Source: Xanthomonas cucurbitae
GTDB lineage: Bacteria > Pseudomonadota > Gammaproteobacteria > Xanthomonadales > Xanthomonadaceae
DNA length: 64,000 nt
Assembly (NCBI RefSeq): GCF_002939885.1
Contig: NZ_MDED01000026.1
Span: 1 to 64,000 of the forward strand
Reading direction: 5' to 3'
The first letter of the stretch is position 1. Every line of letters begins with the position of its first letter. Below are positions 10,747-23,231 of the stretch, one piece after another. A model generated the notes under the pieces. That model was not told where the DNA came from. It made no database searches and was given only the letters and a program-made list of their open reading frames with translations. A program made the position numbers and the translations under genes.

Positions 10747-11661
10747 TCAGACCGTCACCGCGTCCGGCCTGGGCGTGCCGGCCACCTGCCCGGCCCGCGC
10801 CCGCAGCCCGGCCAGATGGCTGCGACTGCAGGGCAGCACCGTGGCGTCGCGCAGGTGCACGCGCGCGTCGCCGGAATCGACCGGTTCGATCGCCTGCACC
10901 TGGCCCAGATTGACCAGGTAGCTGCGGTGGATCCGTACGAAGACGGCCGCATCCAGCCTGGCCTCGATCGCCGCCATGGTGCTGCGCAGGGGATAGTCAT
11001 GACCGCGGACGCGCAGGTTGACGTAGTTGCCGGAGGCCTGGATCCATTCGATGTCGGCGGTGGCCACCAGGAAATCGCGGCCAAGCTTGCGCACCAGGAA
11101 GCGTTCCGGGCGATCCAGCGGCTCCACGGGTGGCCCCTCGTCCGGCGCGGCGAGCAGATGCGCCTCGCCCTGACGCCGCCGCGCATACCAGCCCAGCGCG
11201 TGCTGCACCGCCACCAGCAGCGCAAAGGTGCGCAGGTCCTTGGATAGCTCGTACACCCACTGCAACCAGCCGCCGAAATCGTAGTGCGCGCCGGCCAGCC
11301 CGTAGACCAGCTTGCGCACCAGCACCATGCCGCCGACGTGCGCCAGCCACCATCCCAGGGCCGCAGCCAGGTACAGCGGCACACGTCGCAGCCAGGCATC
11401 GGCATGCAGCGGCCAGCGTGTGCACAGCCACAACACCGCCGGCAGCAGCAACAGCGCGGCGGTGGCACTGCTCAGCTCCCAGCTCAGCAACTGCCACAGC
11501 ACGATCGGCTGGCCGTCGCGGCGCGCGGCCAGGCAGGCGGTCCAGACGTTGCCCAGCGCACTTGCGTAAAACACCAGCGACCAGATCACGACGGCCCAGC
11601 GCGTGGCGGCACGGCCGGCCCCGTCCCAGGCGATTGGCGGGCGCGACCCGGTCAATTCCAT
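10747..11661 (-). CDS. Membrane-anchored LytTR-family DNA-binding regulator
   Basis: A 304-residue protein starting MELTGSRPP at 11661. Four hydrophobic segments (~21-42, 58-80, 94-115, 130-158) form a membrane domain. A LytTR DNA-binding domain follows at ~186-292, with the typical ASGNYVNLRV and FVRIHRSYLVNL motifs. There is no phospho-receiver domain, so the signal must come through the membrane part or a partner. It is divergent from the acyltransferase gene at 11854, with 192 bases between them, and may regulate it. The targets are unknown. The open frame extends to 12294, but only across the antisense of the acyltransferase. Confidence 0.85.
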   Translation of the reverse strand: MELTGSRPPIAWDGAGRAATRWAVVIWSLVFYASALGNVWTACLAARRDGQPIVLWQLLSWELSSATAALLLLPAVLWLCTRWPLHADAWLRRVPLYLAAALGWWLAHVGGMVLVRKLVYGLAGAHYDFGGWLQWVYELSKDLRTFALLVAVQHALGWYARRRQGEAHLLAAPDEGPPVEPLDRPERFLVRKLGRDFLVATADIEWIQASGNYVNLRVRGHDYPLRSTMAAIEARLDAAVFVRIHRSYLVNLGQVQAIEPVDSGDARVHLRDATVLPCSRSHLAGLRARAGQVAGTPRPDAVTV

Positions 11662-11853
11662 TGCATACGTCCGCAGTTGGCAGGTGCCGATCATAGAGGC
11701 CCGCGCAGCAAGGCGAAACCGCCATCCCGGCCGTCCCCATTCGTCCCTGGGTGGACGCCACTGGTCACTGCGGGCGGTGGTTTCCACCCCTGACCCCACC
11801 TGCGGCAAGGGCTGGTGGGCAGGATGCGTCCACCCCTCCAGCAACCGCCGACC

Positions 11854-13065
11854 ATGACCGAGCGCCGCCACGATATCGATGCCTTGCGCGTCTTCGCCTT
11901 CGCCTTGCTGATCCTCTATCACGTGGGCATGGCCTACGTGGCCGGCTGGGGCTTCCATCTCAAGAGTGCCTACACCACCGACTGGCTGCAGCCGCCGATG
12001 ATTGCGCTCAACCGCTGGCGGATGCCGTTGCTGTTCATGATCTCCGGCATCGCGATCGGCCTGGCGCGTGCCGAGCGTGCGCCCTGGCAGTTCGCCTGGC
12101 GGCGCTGCGGGCGCTTGCTGCCGCCCCTGCTGTTCGGCATGTTCGTGGTGGTGTCGGTGCAGGCCTACTGCCAGGGCGTGAGCAACGGCAAGGTGGTCCC
12201 CGGCTTCGGCAGCTTCCTGCTGCGCTACTGGCAGGTCCGGCCGTGGCCGGCCGGCAGCTTCGATGGCTGGGAACATGGCATCACCTGGAACCACCTGTGG
12301 TACCTGGCCTACCTGCTGCCCTACACCTTCTTACTGATGGTGCTGGTTGCGCTGGGCCGCGCCCTGCCGGTCACCCTGCCGCGACTGCCCACCTGCATTG
12401 CGGTCCCTGCCCTGCTGCTGGCGCCGATCGTGTGGGAAGCCTTCTGTGTGCTGTGGGTGCTGCCACGTCATCCACCGAGCCATGCCCTGGTCGGCGACTG
12501 GTTCGTGCATGCCGAGTCGTTTCCGCTGTTCGTGCTCGGATATGTGCTGGCCCACAGCAGCCGGTTATGGACGTGGGTGGCGCAGTGGCGCTGGCCGACG
12601 CTGGTGGCCGCGCTGTTGGCCATCACCACCGAGCTGAGCATTCGTCATCTTGGCCATACCCTGGATACGGCCCAGCCCAGCGCGCTGCTGGCCAACGTGC
12701 GCTGGGATGGGATCGAACGGCTGGCGCGCGCGGCCTACACCTGGCTGGCCTTGCTGGCGCTGCTGGGGTGGGCGCGGCATCGTCTGAACCACCCGTTCGC
12801 CTGGCTGTCGTACTGCACCCAAGCGGTGTTCCCTTGGTACATCCTGCACCAGAGCCTCATCATCCTGGCGCTGTACTGGCTGGCGCCGCTACAGTTGGGC
12901 CCCTGGCTGGAACCGGTACTGGTGCTGCTTGCCGCCGTGGCGGGTTGCCTGCTGTTGCACGAAACCCTGATCCGCCGCCTGCGCTGGCTGTGGCCATTGT
13001 TCGGCATGCCGATGCGCGCGCCGGAGAACCGCACGCGCCAGACCACACCAGCGATGAAGGCGTAA
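11854..13065 (+). CDS. Acyltransferase 3 family membrane protein
   Basis: A 403-residue integral membrane protein with about ten helices. The family signature DIDALRV with the catalytic-type His in ILYHVGMAY (~H23) opens the protein, and RWRMPLLFMISG follows in the second helix. This family (including OpgC/MdoC and O-antigen acetylases) moves acyl groups onto extracellular glycans; the substrate here cannot be told from sequence. Start ATG 11854 (MTERRHDID) is preferred over 11815 because the family resemblance begins there. Divergent from the LytTR regulator. Confidence 0.8.
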   Translation: MTERRHDIDALRVFAFALLILYHVGMAYVAGWGFHLKSAYTTDWLQPPMIALNRWRMPLLFMISGIAIGLARAERAPWQFAWRRCGRLLPPLLFGMFVVVSVQAYCQGVSNGKVVPGFGSFLLRYWQVRPWPAGSFDGWEHGITWNHLWYLAYLLPYTFLLMVLVALGRALPVTLPRLPTCIAVPALLLAPIVWEAFCVLWVLPRHPPSHALVGDWFVHAESFPLFVLGYVLAHSSRLWTWVAQWRWPTLVAALLAITTELSIRHLGHTLDTAQPSALLANVRWDGIERLARAAYTWLALLALLGWARHRLNHPFAWLSYCTQAVFPWYILHQSLIILALYWLAPLQLGPWLEPVLVLLAAVAGCLLLHETLIRRLRWLWPLFGMPMRAPENRTRQTTPAMKA

Positions 13066-13233
13066 TGGCGCGCGGCACTGTCCCGCGTCGTCGTGCAAAA
13101 ACCAACATGTGCATGCGTGGAACACCGGAATCGAGTGCCACCACTGCCTGCATCCAGTGCTGCTGCAGGCGACGCGCTCCCACACGATGCATGGTGTTTG
13201 CTGCGGGTCACCGACCTGGCTGCACGCATGACA

Positions 13234-13410
13234 GGCGGCATGGATGCCGCCATCGAGCCTCCATGGAACGATTTACGACGTGTCCCGCGAGCGGTGAGGG
13301 CATCGCAGCCTCGCGATTTTCGCGTTTGCTGCAGGGCCCTTGCCCGCTCACCATCGCGGGACACGCTGCAAGTACGTCCTTGTAAGCTCCGTGGCGGCAT
13401 CCATGCCGCC
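13234..13410. repeat. Palindromic element, copy 1 (two inverted arms)
   Basis: The arm at 13234-13299 begins with the palindrome GGCGGCATGGATGCCGCC and ends near TGTCCCGCGAGCGGTGAG. The arm at 13345-13410 is its imperfect inverted copy, ending GGCGGCATCCATGCCGCC. The outer 18-19 bases and the GTGTCCCGCG block pair well; the middle of each arm diverges. The whole could fold as one long hairpin. Related arms occur at 13563, 13674 and 40579. Confidence 0.85.
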
Positions 13411-13562
13411 AAGGGTCCCGCGACGGTGAGCGGGCAAGGACCGGTAGAGATGGTCGGCGTGCAGGGCTTTCAATAAAGCAAGCAGCGACGCGCGGTCCCC
13501 GCTCTTCAACAGCACCTAGCCAACTGTCTAGTGCGGTGCCCTCGCCGATTGCGGGACCGTGT

Positions 13563-13738
13563 GGCGGCATGGATGCCGCCACCGAGCCTCCAGGGACGGA
13601 TTCACGGCGTGTCCCGCGAGCGGTGAGGACACCGCGCACGCGACGCTGCGAATTTGCTGCAGCGCCCTTGCCCGCCCACCATCGCGGGACACGCTGCAAG
13701 TACGTCCTTGTAAGCTCCGTGGCGGCATCCATGCCGCC
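13563..13738. repeat. Palindromic element, copy 2 (two inverted arms)
   Basis: Same structure as copy 1, shifted by 329 bases: arm 13563-13627 and inverted arm 13674-13738. The stretch downstream of the second arm (CGACGGTGAGCGGGCAAGGA) is also repeated after both copies, so the duplication covers at least 13345-13460 and 13674-13790. Confidence 0.85.
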
Positions 13739-13847
13739 AAGGGGCCCGCGACGGTGAGCGGGCAAGGACCAGTCGAGATGGTCGGTTTGTCAGGGCAAGC
13801 GATACTGATTGCGGTGCCTGGATGACGACGCGCGCAAAGCTCTCAGA

Positions 13848-15587
13848 TCAACCCATGCCCGTTGCCGGCTCGCAATGCTCGACGATCAACTGCACTGCGG
13901 TGCCGCCGCGGTAGTCATCACTGACCAGCCGATAGGCCAGCCGCACCATGCGCGCCGGCTCGCTGCCGTGCCAGCCGTTGAAATGGATGGCGTTGAGCGG
14001 CTCGGCACGGCCGGCGCAACGCAGCGTCAGCTTGAGGTGACGCTCCTTGAGCACGCGGTATTGCAGCACCTCGAACTGCCCATCGAACAGCGGCTCGGGA
14101 AAGCCCTGCCCCCAGGGACCGGCCACACGCAACGCTTCGGCATGCAGGTGGTCGAGTTCGTGCGCGGCCAGTTCGCCATCGCTATGCAGTTCGGCATGCA
14201 GCAGCGAAGCGTCCACCATCGTCTGCACTTGCGCTCGAAACGCCTGCTCAAAGATCGGCAACGCCGCACGTTCCATGCTCAGCCCGGCCGCCATCGCATG
14301 GCCGCCGAACTTCTGGATCAAGCCGGGATGCCGGGCATCCACCGCTGCCAGCACATCGCGGATATGCAGGCCGGGGATCGAACGCGCCGAACCGCGCAGC
14401 TGATTGCTGCCTGGCTCGGCCGGGGCCAACGCGATCACCGGGCGATGCAGCCGGTCTTTCAGTTTGGAGGCGACCAGACCGATCACCCCGGGGTGCCAGT
14501 CCGGATCGAACAGGCAGGCGGCGATCGGCAAGGCGCCATCGGCATCCAGCACCACCTTGGTCACCGCCTGCTCGGCATCGTCGGTCATCAATTGCTGCAC
14601 CGCGCGGCGTTCGGCGTTGATCTCTTCCAGGGTGCCTGCGATCTCGCGTGCGCGGTTCCAGTCCTCGCTGAGCAACAGTTCGATGCCCAGCGCCATGTCT
14701 TCGAGACGGCCGGCCGCATTCAAGCGTGGGCCAAGCGCGAACCCGATATCGCTGGCACTCAGTCGCGCCACGTCGCGGCCGCTGGCGTCGATCAAGGCAC
14801 GCAGGCCGATGCAGCCGCGCCCCTCGCGCAGCCGACGCAGGCCGGCCGAGACCAGCGCCCGGTTATTGGTATCCAGCGGCACCAGATCGGCCACCGTGCC
14901 CACCGCCACCAGATCCAGCAATACCGATAGATCTGGCTCGTTGCGGTCGGCGAACGCGCCACGCGCACGCAGCACGCTGCGCAAGGCCAGCAGCACGTAA
15001 AAGATCACGCCCACGCCGGCCAAGGATTTGCTGGGGAAATCGTCCACGGCCAGGTTCGGGTCCACGATCGCATCGGCCGGCGGCAGTACCTCGCCCGGCA
15101 GATGATGGTCGGTGACCAGCACCGTCCAGCCGCGCGCCTTGGCCGCAGCCACACCGGCATGGCAGGCGATGCCGTGATCGACGGTGACCAAGACATCCGG
15201 CTGCAACACGGCCAGCTCATCCACCAGCGCTGGCGACAGGCCGTAGCCATGCACCATGCGATTGGGCACGGCGTGATGCACATCCAGCGCGCCCAGCATG
15301 CGCAGGCCGCGCACCCCCACTGCGCAAGCGGTAGCGCCGTCGCAATCGAAATCGCCCACCACCAGGATGCGGCGTTGCTGCGCGATCGCATCGGCCAGCA
15401 GGGTCGCTGCCACGGTGCTGTTGTGCAGCCGCTCCGGCGACAGCAACTGCCCCAGCCGCGGCTGCGCGCCTTGCACGTCGGTCACGCCGCGTGCGGCGTA
15501 GATGCGGCGCAGCAGCGGCAACATGGCATCGGGCCAGCTTCCGGCCTGCCCTGCCGGGCGCCGGACAATCCGTGGAGTGCCCGTCAT
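13848..15587 (-). CDS. recJ: Single-stranded-DNA 5'-3' exonuclease RecJ
   Basis: A 579-residue enzyme, close to the E. coli length, that degrades single-stranded DNA from the 5' end in recombination and mismatch repair. DHH-family motifs are clear: VVGDFDCDGATA, VTVDHGIA and LVTDHHLPGE in the N-terminal half, then the DHHA1/OB region with GGHAMAAGLS. The start overlaps the stop of the upstream COG4255-like gene by one base (TAATG), so translation is coupled. It is the last gene of the run carA to recJ. Confidence 0.95.
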   Translation of the reverse strand: MTGTPRIVRRPAGQAGSWPDAMLPLLRRIYAARGVTDVQGAQPRLGQLLSPERLHNSTVAATLLADAIAQQRRILVVGDFDCDGATACAVGVRGLRMLGALDVHHAVPNRMVHGYGLSPALVDELAVLQPDVLVTVDHGIACHAGVAAAKARGWTVLVTDHHLPGEVLPPADAIVDPNLAVDDFPSKSLAGVGVIFYVLLALRSVLRARGAFADRNEPDLSVLLDLVAVGTVADLVPLDTNNRALVSAGLRRLREGRGCIGLRALIDASGRDVARLSASDIGFALGPRLNAAGRLEDMALGIELLLSEDWNRAREIAGTLEEINAERRAVQQLMTDDAEQAVTKVVLDADGALPIAACLFDPDWHPGVIGLVASKLKDRLHRPVIALAPAEPGSNQLRGSARSIPGLHIRDVLAAVDARHPGLIQKFGGHAMAAGLSMERAALPIFEQAFRAQVQTMVDASLLHAELHSDGELAAHELDHLHAEALRVAGPWGQGFPEPLFDGQFEVLQYRVLKERHLKLTLRCAGRAEPLNAIHFNGWHGSEPARMVRLAYRLVSDDYRGGTAVQLIVEHCEPATGMG

Positions 15588-16504
15588 TACGCCAGCTGCA
15601 ACCGCGGTGAACGCCAGAACCGCCAGCGTTGTGCGCGTGCCAGCGACAGCGTTTCGCCGTCCTGGAAATCCAGCACCAGCCGATCCAGCTCGCCGCGGGT
15701 CATCGCCGCCAGCAGCGGTGCCACTGCGTCGTCGCCGAATTGCTGCAGCGAGCGCAGATGGCGCAGATCCACCAGCGCATCCACGCGCTGTTCGTCCTGC
15801 GCATCGGCACCGGCCGCCAGGGCCAGCGCACGCAGCAGCGATTCACGGCTGCGCACCTGGCGATGCGGCGATGTCACGACCTGCGGCAATACGCCACCGC
15901 CCCAGAACCACAGCGAGTTGATCGCCGGTTTGCCGCTGGCCACGCGACCTTCGTTCCAGGGATGCTGATGCAGCATCACCTGTGCTTCGGTCAGCAGCGC
16001 GCGCCAGCGCCGGCCAAGATCGCCGGCCGGCAAATGGTCGAACAGGTCATCGCCGATCGCCACATCCGGCGGTGCGAACTCGGGCAGCTTCGCATCCGGC
16101 GACAGACGCAGATACCAGCGCGACGGCGTGGGCGCATCGAGCAGGAATCCGGCATCGCCGAACATCGGCTTGAGGATCGGCAGCAGCATCGCCAGATCCT
16201 CCGCGGTGGCACCGAGCGCCTCGCCATAGCCCATCAGCCGCGCGCCCTGCATGTCCGGCACCACGTAGGCCGGGTCGGCGCGCACCCAGGTGGCGCCGGC
16301 GGCATCGCCGGCATCCAGCTGCCGCGTCAACGCGGCCACCGGCCAGTACGACGGGGTCAGGGTGAAGTGGCGCTGCAATTGCGCCACCTCGCCCGCATTG
16401 GCGACGTGCTGGTCGGCACGCGCCAGTGAACGCGTCACCACCGCATTGCCCAGGGTCCCGGGCAGGCGGCGTTTTTCCGGCAGCAGCAGCGTGGCGGTGG
16501 TCAT
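15587..16504 (-). CDS. Uncharacterised protein (COG4255-like; sometimes annotated as phosphoglycerate mutase-related)
   Basis: A 305-residue soluble protein with no signal peptide. It opens with LLLPEKRRLPG and has a conserved block around NSLWFWGGGVLPQV (residues ~195-208), a pattern I associate with an uncharacterised bacterial family. Catalytic residues of true cofactor-independent phosphoglycerate mutase are not visible, so the enzyme name should be doubted. It begins 16 bases after greA and overlaps recJ by one base. Confidence 0.7.
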   Translation of the reverse strand: MTTATLLLPEKRRLPGTLGNAVVTRSLARADQHVANAGEVAQLQRHFTLTPSYWPVAALTRQLDAGDAAGATWVRADPAYVVPDMQGARLMGYGEALGATAEDLAMLLPILKPMFGDAGFLLDAPTPSRWYLRLSPDAKLPEFAPPDVAIGDDLFDHLPAGDLGRRWRALLTEAQVMLHQHPWNEGRVASGKPAINSLWFWGGGVLPQVVTSPHRQVRSRESLLRALALAAGADAQDEQRVDALVDLRHLRSLQQFGDDAVAPLLAAMTRGELDRLVLDFQDGETLSLARAQRWRFWRSPRLQLA

Positions 16505-16520
16505 CGCGCAGTGATGCCGC

Positions 16521-16993
16521 TCAATCCAGGTACGCGACGCTGACCACTTCGTATTCGCGCTGGCCAGCGGGCGCGTCGATGGTCACCGCATCGCCTTCCA
16601 GTTTGCCGATCAGGGCGCGCGCCAGCGGCGAGGAAATCGCGATCAGGCCCATCTTGATGTCGGCTTCCAGGTCGCCGACGATCTGGTAGCGCTTTTCCTC
16701 GTCGGTCTCGACGTCGGCCAGCGTCACCGTGGCGCCAAACACGATCTTGCTGCCGGCGCCCAGCTTGGTGATGTCGATGATCTCGGCATGCGAGAGCTCG
16801 CCTTCCAGCTGCTTGATGCGGCCTTCGATGAAGCTCTGCTGCTCGCGCGCGGCGTGGTACTCGGCGTTTTCCTTCAGATCGCCGTGCGCGCGCGCTTCGG
16901 CGATCGCGGCGATCACCGCCGGACGCTTGACCGATTTCAGCTGATCCAGTTCCTCGCGCAAGCGCTGCGCGCCTTTGGATGTCATGGGTGCTC

Positions 16994-16997
<4 letters not shown>
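16521..16997 (-). CDS. greA: Transcription elongation factor GreA
   Basis: A 158-residue factor that rescues backtracked RNA polymerase by stimulating transcript cleavage. The N-terminal coiled coil carries [16 protein letters not shown] with the acidic tip residues (D and E) needed for cleavage; the C-terminal FKBP-like domain has [10 protein letters not shown]. The start is coupled to carB by an ATGA overlap (16994-16997), with a GGAGC ribosome site inside the end of carB. Confidence 0.96.
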
Positions 16998-20236
<3,239 letters not shown>

Positions 20237-20244
20237 TGTCTTAT

Positions 20245-20652
20245 TCAGGCCTTCATGAGTTCTTGAATCTTCGCGATATCCACATCTTTACTGAGGATTT
20301 CGAGATCATTGATTTCTGCGCAGACGCAATGGAACACGTCGAACCTGCGCTTATCCAGCGTTACATTGGTCTGGCGAGCCTTCCGGAATACTTCCGCAGC
20401 ACGCACGGCTTCTTGGCCCCGTACCTCGAACTCCTTCATGTCGTTGAGGATGGCGTTCACCGCACCGACATCCGCCTCGTCCAACCCTCGCAGTACTTCG
20501 TATCGAATCAGCGGGGAGATCGCGATCTTCACGTCAGGATCGGCGACCAGCGCCTCGAACGTCGACAGCGACGCTTCGTGAGCCGCGTTGCCGTCCTCCC
20601 CGTCCAGTGCGCCGATCAGAAGGTTGGCATCGAGCAGTACCAGACGTGTCAT
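20245..20652 (-). CDS. PIN-domain protein (putative ribonuclease effector)
   Basis: A 135-residue protein with a PIN fold pattern. The acidic metal-binding positions are D8 ([12 protein letters not shown]), E52 (IRYEVLRGL), D105 (RRFDVFHCV) and D123 ([10 protein letters not shown]). PIN domains are Mg-dependent RNases, often VapC-type toxins. No VapB-like antitoxin is next to it; instead its start overlaps the AAA ATPase stop by four bases (20649-20652), so the two are translated as a pair. The ATPase may control the nuclease. Target and trigger are unknown. A plain toxin role is possible but the partner argues for a different mechanism. Confidence 0.8.
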   Translation of the reverse strand: MTRLVLLDANLLIGALDGEDGNAAHEASLSTFEALVADPDVKIAISPLIRYEVLRGLDEADVGAVNAILNDMKEFEVRGQEAVRAAEVFRKARQTNVTLDKRRFDVFHCVCAEINDLEILSKDVDIAKIQELMKA

Positions 20653-21797
20653 GCCTGCTTCCCACCTTGGCGATCGCGGCGCTGCTTGACCAGGTCCAGC
20701 AACGCACGCTTGGTAGCGGACTGGTCTTCGCTGACCAGCGCCTCGCGCTTGAGTGCATTGAGATCGACACCAAAGGTCTCTTCAAGCACATCGGCAAATG
20801 CCTTCATGTTGGGCGAGTCGATCACAGACGATCTGACGACTCCGTCCGCCGCGTCGCGTTCCAGCAGATAGGCCTCCCCTTGCTCAAGCTGGGTCAACAC
20901 CAGCGGCGAGTGGGTGCTGATGAAGAACTGCGTATTCGGAAACAGCGTCTTCAGATGCCTGACGATGCTGACCTGCCAACCAACGTGGAGATGACTTTCG
21001 ATCTCGTCGATCAGCACCACGCCCGGCAGGTTCTGCAGATCCTTGGAATTGCTGAAGCCGGCGTACCCGGAGATGATCGCTTGAAACAACTTCACCACCG
21101 AGGCGAAACCCGAACTGAGTTCACCCAGCTCGATCATGCGGCCTTCCACGCTCAGATAAACACGCTGCGACCCGTCGATCTGCAGGCGCTCGGCATCCAC
21201 GCGCTGATCGATGCGATGCAACAGCTTTAACACCGACTCGATCTCATTACGCAGGTTGTCCTTTTCCACCTGGAAAGGATTGACAGACTGCGCACGCTGT
21301 ATGAACCACACCCGGATATCCGCATCCATGCCGGAAGAGCGCAAAGAGCCTCCCACGCATTCCTGCAATAACACTTCAAAATGATGAGACCTACGCTCCT
21401 GGAAGTTTCCCAGCGCAGGAATAGATGTGGGCTGACTTCCAACCGACGAACGCCCACCCGCACCGATGTAGACCAAAGGGCGCGAGTGGTCTCCCGCATG
21501 TAAGGCAACACTCTTTGCTTGTACAAGCCGCTGCAAAGGCTGGTAAAGAAAGCACTGCGTATCGTCGATAAAGACCTTGGACGCGGGCACGCATTTCTCT
21601 GGATAAATCCCCCGATCACCCTTGACCCGCAAAAATTCCTCATTGGTAAATAGCAATACCGAATAGACAGCCTCTAACGACTTGGTCTTGCCAACCCCAT
21701 TGACGCCGAAAAGCACGCGTGCCCGGCTGGCTGCGTCGAACCGCAGCTCCACCTTGCCGACTCCCTTCAAATCTTCGATGTCGATGCGATCAAGCAT
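20649..21797 (-). CDS. AAA/ABC-type ATPase paired with a PIN nuclease (defence-like)
   Basis: A 382-residue ATPase of the AAA_15/AAA_21 (OLD-like) kind. Walker A is at 31-38 (GVNGVGKT), an ABC-like signature at 226-231 (ELSSGF), Walker B at 260-271 (VVLIDEIESHLH) and the switch His at 294-298 (STHSP). The start at 21797 is backed by GGAGATTCC; a longer frame to 21869 enters carA. There is no TOPRIM nuclease domain after the ATPase, so any effector activity must come from the PIN partner. Its middle (about 21360-21700) looks more A+T-rich than the car genes, suggesting transfer. ATPases of this type drive defence systems such as Septu and PARIS; membership in a known one is not shown. Confidence 0.82.
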   Translation of the reverse strand: MLDRIDIEDLKGVGKVELRFDAASRARVLFGVNGVGKTKSLEAVYSVLLFTNEEFLRVKGDRGIYPEKCVPASKVFIDDTQCFLYQPLQRLVQAKSVALHAGDHSRPLVYIGAGGRSSVGSQPTSIPALGNFQERRSHHFEVLLQECVGGSLRSSGMDADIRVWFIQRAQSVNPFQVEKDNLRNEIESVLKLLHRIDQRVDAERLQIDGSQRVYLSVEGRMIELGELSSGFASVVKLFQAIISGYAGFSNSKDLQNLPGVVLIDEIESHLHVGWQVSIVRHLKTLFPNTQFFISTHSPLVLTQLEQGEAYLLERDAADGVVRSSVIDSPNMKAFADVLEETFGVDLNALKREALVSEDQSATKRALLDLVKQRRDRQGGKQA

Positions 21798-21865
21798 TGG
21801 AATCTCCACTGGGCGACGGGATGCCGTGCAGTCATCAGGGCGAACACATGGCCCGGCAACCGGGT

Positions 21866-22993
21866 TCAAGCTTTTGCTTCAGCCATCAGGTCCACAAACC
21901 GATCGAACAACGGCCCCACATCGCGCGGACCCGGCGAGGCTTCCGGATGGCCCTGGAACGAGAACGCCGGTGCGTCGGTCAGCGCGATGCCCTGGTTGGT
22001 GCCGTCGAACAACGAACGATGGGTCACCCGCACATTGGCCGGCAGCGTGCTTTCGTCCACGGCAAAGCCATGGTTCTGCGAGGTAATCATCACCCGCCCG
22101 CTATCCAGATCCTGCACCGGATGGTTCGCGCCGTGGTGGCCGGTGGTCATCTTCAGCGTCTTGGCGCCGGCAGCCAGCGCCAGCAGCTGGTGGCCCAGAC
22201 AGATGCCGAAGGTCGGCACCTTGCGTGCAATCAACTCCTTGATCGCGGCAATGGCGTAATCACACGGCTCCGGATCGCCCGGGCCGTTGGAGAGGAACAC
22301 GCCGTCCGGGTTCATCGCCAGTACTTCGGCCACCGGCGTGCGCGCCGGCACCACGGTGACGTCGCAGCCCCGTTCGGCCAGCATACGCAGGATGTTGAGC
22401 TTGACGCCGTAGTCATACGCAACGACGTTGTATTTCAGCTCGGCCCGCACGAAGGTGTCTGCATCCAGATCCAGCTGGCCTTCCTGCCAGGTGTAGCTGG
22501 TTTCGGTCGAGACCACCTTGGCCAGGTCCATGCCCTTCAGGCCGGGGAAGCTGCGCGCGGCTTCCAGCGCCTTTTCGATGTCGATCTCGCCGGCCATCAG
22601 CGCACCGTTCTGTGCGCCCTTTTCGCGCAGCAGACGGGTCAGCTTGCGGGTATCGATGCCGGAAATGGCCACCACACCGCGTGCCTGCAGCCATTCCGGC
22701 AAGGCCACCTGGCTGCGCCAACTGCTGGGACGGCGCGGCACATCGCGCACGATCAGGCCGGCGGCCCAGATCTTGCTGGCCTCGTTATCCTGATCGGTGA
22801 AACCGGTATTGCCGATGTGCGGATAGGTCAGCGTGACCATCTGGCGGGCGTAGGAGGGATCGGTCAGAACTTCCTGGTAACCGGTCATGGCGGTGTTGAA
22901 CACCACTTCGCCGACGGAAAGCCCGTTGGCGCCTACGGATTCGCCCTCGAACACGGTGCCGTCTTCGAGGACAAGGATTGCGGGTTGGGTCAC
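21866..22993 (-). CDS. carA: Carbamoyl-phosphate synthase small (glutaminase) subunit
   Basis: A 375-residue subunit that releases ammonia from glutamine for CarB. The N-terminal domain begins [18 protein letters not shown]; the class I amidotransferase domain has the nucleophile in [15 protein letters not shown] and the His/Glu pair in [14 protein letters not shown] at 22993 is taken as start because family sequence begins there; a frame open to 23122 lacks similarity. Its normal partner carB begins 1.6 kb downstream, beyond the ATPase/PIN pair. Confidence 0.96.
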   Translation of the reverse strand: MTQPAILVLEDGTVFEGESVGANGLSVGEVVFNTAMTGYQEVLTDPSYARQMVTLTYPHIGNTGFTDQDNEASKIWAAGLIVRDVPRRPSSWRSQVALPEWLQARGVVAISGIDTRKLTRLLREKGAQNGALMAGEIDIEKALEAARSFPGLKGMDLAKVVSTETSYTWQEGQLDLDADTFVRAELKYNVVAYDYGVKLNILRMLAERGCDVTVVPARTPVAEVLAMNPDGVFLSNGPGDPEPCDYAIAAIKELIARKVPTFGICLGHQLLALAAGAKTLKMTTGHHGANHPVQDLDSGRVMITSQNHGFAVDESTLPANVRVTHRSLFDGTNQGIALTDAPAFSFQGHPEASPGPRDVGPLFDRFVDLMAEAKA

Positions 22994-23231
22994 GTGGGGT
23001 CTCGCTCTGGCTGCCTGGGACTCCGATGCGCTTCCGGCCAAATTCCGGTTGCAGCAAAGCGCGGACACGGTGCTGGGGACCGGTCCGACGCTGGTTCGGG
23101 CAAGCGGGAATTGTAAAGGCAAGTGCCCCGGCTTGCCAGCCTGACGAGCGAATCAGGCCGACTGCATGGCCGCGCATCCGCACCAACAGGCTGCGGCAGG
23201 CCGCACCCGTTCACGTGCGATTGCGCTGCGT

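Larger units (their letters stand above)
13066..13847. other. 780-base intergenic region holding a duplicated inverted-repeat element
   Basis: No gene is supported on either strand. It separates the acyltransferase stop from the recJ stop (convergent genes). Most of 13234-13790 is two copies of one palindromic element, entered separately. Confidence 0.75.

Noticed and set aside
13234-13790. Possible CRISPR array
   Set aside because: There are only inverted arms about 60 bases long with unequal gaps, no regular spacers and no cas genes nearby.
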